From Microbacterium sp. C5A9 (GTDB lineage Bacteria; Actinomycetota; Actinomycetes; Actinomycetales; Microbacteriaceae): a DNA stretch of 64,000 nucleotides. The notes under the pieces are model-generated. The model had not been told where the DNA came from, made no database searches, and worked only from the letters and a program-made list of their open reading frames with translations. Positions 61,479 through 64,000 of the stretch are shown in pieces (within the stretch, counting starts at the first letter, position 1; every line of letters starts with the position of its first letter). The stretch lies in assembly GCF_022627955.1 (NCBI RefSeq), contig NZ_JABXGD010000003.1, positions 248,001 to 312,000 on the forward strand. The letters run 5' to 3'. The position numbers were made by a program, and so were the translations under genes.

Positions 61479-62416
61479 TCCTCACCGTCACCCCCAACCC
61501 GGCGCTCGACCTCACCTGGCACGTCGACCGGCTGACGCTCGGCGAGACGCACAGGGCGGATGCCGGTGCGGCCCGCGCCGGCGGCAAGGGCATCAACGTC
61601 GCGAGGGTCGCGCATGCCGAGGGGGCATCGGTGCTCGCGGTCGCGACGGCGGGTGGTCGCAGCGGCGTCGAGTTCGCCGCCGAGCTCGGGGCGAGCGGTG
61701 TGCCGCACCGCCTGGTTCCGGTGGTCGGCGCCACCCGGCAGAGCGTCGCGATCGTCGACGCGCACCTCGGCGACACCACGGTCGTGAACGAGCGCGGTCT
61801 GAACCCGAGCGACCCCGAGTGGGCGACGCTGCTCGGCGAAGTCGTCGATGCGCTCCCCGGAGCGCGGGTGCTGGTGATCTCGGGCAGCCTGCCGCCCGGG
61901 GCGCCCACGACGCTGCTGCCCCTGCTGATCGGCACGGCGAGGGATGCCGGAGTGCCCGTGATCGTCGACACGTCAGGCCCCGCCCTGCTGCACGCGGCGG
62001 ATGCCGGAGCATCCGTCCTCAAGCCCAACGCGGCCGAGCTCGTCGAGGCGACCGGCATCGCCGATCCCGTGGAGGGGGCCCGTTCCCTGATCGCGCGCGG
62101 CACGGACCTCGTGCTGCTCTCGCTCGGTGCCCGCGGAATGCTCGCGGTCACGGCATCCGACGTCCTGCATGCCCGGCTCGACGCACCGCTCGCCGGAAAC
62201 CCGACCGGAGCCGGCGACGCCGCGGTGGCCGCGTGCGCTGTGCTCTACGCCGACGGCATCCGCGACCTCGAGACGGTCCTGCGCCGGGCGACCGCCTGGT
62301 CGGCCGCCGCCGTGCTCATGCCGTTCGCCGGAGAGATCTCCGCCGACTGGCCGGCCCTCGACGAGCGCCTGGTCGTCGCTCCCTTCGTCCCCGCCGTCCG
62401 AGAGGAACGCCCGTGA
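61475..62416 (+). CDS. PfkB-family hexose-phosphate kinase (tagatose-6-phosphate or 1-phosphofructokinase)
   Basis: This 313-residue ribokinase-fold enzyme has N-terminal PNPALDLTWHV, GGKGINVARV as phosphosugar site, and the catalytic loop GNPTGAGDAAVAA with the base Asp. These are the LacC/FruK subgroup marks. With an aldolase next, phosphorylation of tagatose-6-phosphate at C1 is the likely job. ATG 61475 overlaps the kinase stop. Confidence 0.93.
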   Translation: MILTVTPNPALDLTWHVDRLTLGETHRADAGAARAGGKGINVARVAHAEGASVLAVATAGGRSGVEFAAELGASGVPHRLVPVVGATRQSVAIVDAHLGDTTVVNERGLNPSDPEWATLLGEVVDALPGARVLVISGSLPPGAPTTLLPLLIGTARDAGVPVIVDTSGPALLHAADAGASVLKPNAAELVEATGIADPVEGARSLIARGTDLVLLSLGARGMLAVTASDVLHARLDAPLAGNPTGAGDAAVAACAVLYADGIRDLETVLRRATAWSAAAVLMPFAGEISADWPALDERLVVAPFVPAVREERP

Positions 62417-63291
62417 CCCTCGTCTCCGCCCGCGAGCTCGTGACCGATGCCGCCGCCCGCGGCACCGGCCTCGGCGCGTTCAACGTGATCCACCTCGAGA
62501 CCGCCGAGGGGCTCGTGCGCGCCTCGGCCCGGGCGGGCCTGCCGGTGATCCTGCAGATCTCACAGAACTGCGCCGACTATCACGGCGGGCTCGAGCCGAT
62601 CGCGCTGGCGACCCTCGCGGTGGCGCGCCGCGCCGAGACGCCGGTCGCGGTGCACCTCGACCACGCCGAGAGGCCCGACCTCGTCGACGAGGCGATCGCG
62701 CTCGGCTTCGGCTCGGTCATGTTCGACGGCGGGGCGCTGCCCTACGACGACAACGTGGCGATCACCGCCGAGGTCGCCGACCGCGCACACGCCGCCGGGG
62801 TCTACATCGAGGGCGAGCTGGGCGAGGTCGGCGGCAAGAACGGGGCGCACGCGCCCGGAGTCCGCACCGACCCCGACGAGGCGCGGGAGTTCGTCGCGGC
62901 GACGGGCGTCGATGCGCTCGCCGTGGCCGTGGGATCGTCGCACGCCATGACGGACCGCACGGCATCGCTCGATCTCGCACTCATCAGCCGGCTGCACGAG
63001 GCGCTCCGCCGCGGCGGCCGCGAGGGGCAGCAGGTTCCGCTGGTGCTGCACGGCTCGTCGGGCGTCTCCGACGCGGTGATCGCCGACGCGGTGCGCGCGG
63101 GGATGACCAAGATCAACGTGTCGACGCATCTGAACGGGTTCTTCACCCGGGCGATCCGCTCGACGCTCGACGCCGACGAGCGGCTCGTCGATTCGCGCAG
63201 GTACCTGACGCCTGCTCGCGAGGCGCTCGCCGAGGAGGCCGCGCGCATGCTGCGCCTGTTCGCGCTCGAGACCGCCGACGTGGTGCGGTGA
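62413..63291 (+). CDS. Class II tagatose/fructose-bisphosphate aldolase (KbaY/GatY-like)
   Basis: This 292-residue zinc aldolase has metal-ligand blocks HLDHAERPDLVDEAI, the Glu in EGELGEVGGKNG, and VLHGSSGVSD with a second His and the phosphate loop (KINVSTHLNGFF). It splits a ketose-1,6-bisphosphate to dihydroxyacetone phosphate and glyceraldehyde-3-phosphate, completing the route. The start is GTG 62413, overlapping the kinase stop (GTGA). Confidence 0.93.
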   Translation: MTLVSARELVTDAAARGTGLGAFNVIHLETAEGLVRASARAGLPVILQISQNCADYHGGLEPIALATLAVARRAETPVAVHLDHAERPDLVDEAIALGFGSVMFDGGALPYDDNVAITAEVADRAHAAGVYIEGELGEVGGKNGAHAPGVRTDPDEAREFVAATGVDALAVAVGSSHAMTDRTASLDLALISRLHEALRRGGREGQQVPLVLHGSSGVSDAVIADAVRAGMTKINVSTHLNGFFTRAIRSTLDADERLVDSRRYLTPAREALAEEAARMLRLFALETADVVR

Positions 63292-63319
63292 GACTCGTGA
63301 ACCCGGGCAGGATGGAGAC

Positions 63320-64000
63320 ATGAAGCGCGCCGCCCGCCTGAACGCGATCCTCGACCTGCTGGCCGCGGACGGGGAGGTGAACGTCGATGAGCTCGTCGAC
63401 CGCTTCGGCGCCTCGGCCGCGACCACGCGCCGTGATCTCGACTCCCTCGCCGAGCAGCGCCTGCTCACCCGCACGCATGGCGGCGCGGTCGCGCACGACG
63501 TCGCGTACGAGCTGCCCATCCGCTACAAGAGCCACCAGCGCACGCAGCAGAAGGAGAGCATCGCCCAGGCCGCGGCCGCCCTCGTCGCACCGGGGATGGT
63601 CGTCGGACTCTCGGGCGGCACCACGACCACGGCGATCGCGGCGGCACTCGCCGCGCGGAGCGACCTCTCCGCCGGTCCCGGCATCACGGTCGTCACGAAC
63701 GCGGTGAACATCGCGGCGCAGCTCGCGACCCGCCCCGACATCAAGGTCGTCGTCACGGGTGGAGTGATCCACTCGCGCAGCTACGAGCTCGTCGGCCCGT
63801 TCGTCGAGCAGCTGCTGCGCGGAGTCCGCCTCGACATGGCGTTCATCGGCGTGAACGGCATGGATGCCGAGGCCGGCGCCACCACGCAGGACGAGCGCGA
63901 GGCGGCCGTGAACCGCATGATGGCCGAGCGCGCGCGCCGGGCCGTGGTCGTCACCGACAGCAGCAAGCTCGGCACGGTCGCGTTCGCGGCCGTCGGCGGT
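63320..64000 (+). CDS. DeoR-family regulator of sugar catabolism (cut by window end)
   Basis: 227 residues are visible. The N-terminal DeoR helix-turn-helix (RLNAILDLLAADGEVNVDELVDRFGASAATTRRDLDSLAEQRLLTRTHGGA, read in parts) is followed by the sugar-phosphate domain with GLSGGTTTTAIA, VVTNAVNIAAQLA and GVNGMDAEAGATTQDEREAAVNR. It resembles AgaR/GatR/LacR. It lies 28 bp after the aldolase, so it ends the operon and probably represses the divergent promoters at 59383-59461. About 20-30 residues are missing at the C-terminus. Confidence 0.93.
   Translation, partial: MKRAARLNAILDLLAADGEVNVDELVDRFGASAATTRRDLDSLAEQRLLTRTHGGAVAHDVAYELPIRYKSHQRTQQKESIAQAAAALVAPGMVVGLSGGTTTTAIAAALAARSDLSAGPGITVVTNAVNIAAQLATRPDIKVVVTGGVIHSRSYELVGPFVEQLLRGVRLDMAFIGVNGMDAEAGATTQDEREAAVNRMMAERARRAVVVTDSSKLGTVAFAAVGG

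Overview
The window is high-GC actinobacterial DNA with dense, mostly overlapping genes, frequent GTG/TTG starts and strong G/C third positions. The gene set (NucS mismatch endonuclease, Mrp antiporter with an A-B fusion, DUF2510 protein, Pr6Pr membrane protein, YhgE/Pip protein) fits Microbacteriaceae, most likely Microbacterium. That assignment is an inference from gene content. No rRNA, tRNA, CRISPR, insertion sequence or prophage was seen. It reads as chromosomal backbone and moderately variable metabolic and regulatory cassettes.

Layout. 1-3.1 kb: the 5' end of a shikimate dehydrogenase-like gene, a 558-bp gene-free stretch full of inverted repeats, a cold-shock gene, a HAD phosphatase, nucS and a small coiled-coil membrane protein. 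3.2-7.3 kb: a divergent MFS transporter/LacI regulator pair around a perfect palindrome, then a large polytopic membrane protein. 7.4-14.7 kb: a complete mrpA(B)CDEFG operon followed by a DUF2510 membrane protein. 14.7-19.7 kb: an alpha/beta hydrolase, an MFS exporter, and an ABC ATPase/permease/TetR operon with two tandem operators on its promoter. 19.7-25.8 kb: a penicillin-acylase-family enzyme, then a TetR - degenerate ABC ATPase - YhgE/Pip operon. 26-31.7 kb: GntR regulator, argG, an HxlR/MFS/quinone-reductase module and a ZIP-like transporter.

31.7-40.8 kb: a 12-gene minus-strand block joins a MoxR/DUF58/VWA (Bat-type) cluster to a WXG100, a YbaB-like protein, two small helical proteins and a lipoprotein. 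Most junctions overlap. 41-48.5 kb: Pr6Pr and EamA membrane proteins, purA, a lactonase-fold protein, an MFS gene under a MerR-type promoter and a pyridine nucleotide-disulfide oxidoreductase. 48.6-54 kb: DUF427 protein, a four-gene osmoprotectant ABC importer (opuC-like) closed by a very strong terminator, an AI-2E-family permease and a chorismate mutase.

54-64 kb: a sugar-utilisation region. It has a ROK repressor with its own palindrome, a sugar ABC importer on the minus strand and, divergently, SIS isomerase - ROK kinase - PfkB kinase - class II aldolase - DeoR regulator (cut by the window end). The enzyme set matches a galactosamine/tagatose-6-phosphate type route fed by an ABC importer rather than a phosphotransferase system; the exact sugar is not provable here.

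Cross-cutting signals: short 17-20 bp tandem duplications at or just after several stop codons; operators that can be read directly from dyad symmetry (LacI, TetR twice, MerR, ROK, a shared sugar operator); and apparent enrichment of the word GGATGC/GCATCC, which seems to attract otherwise rare codons.
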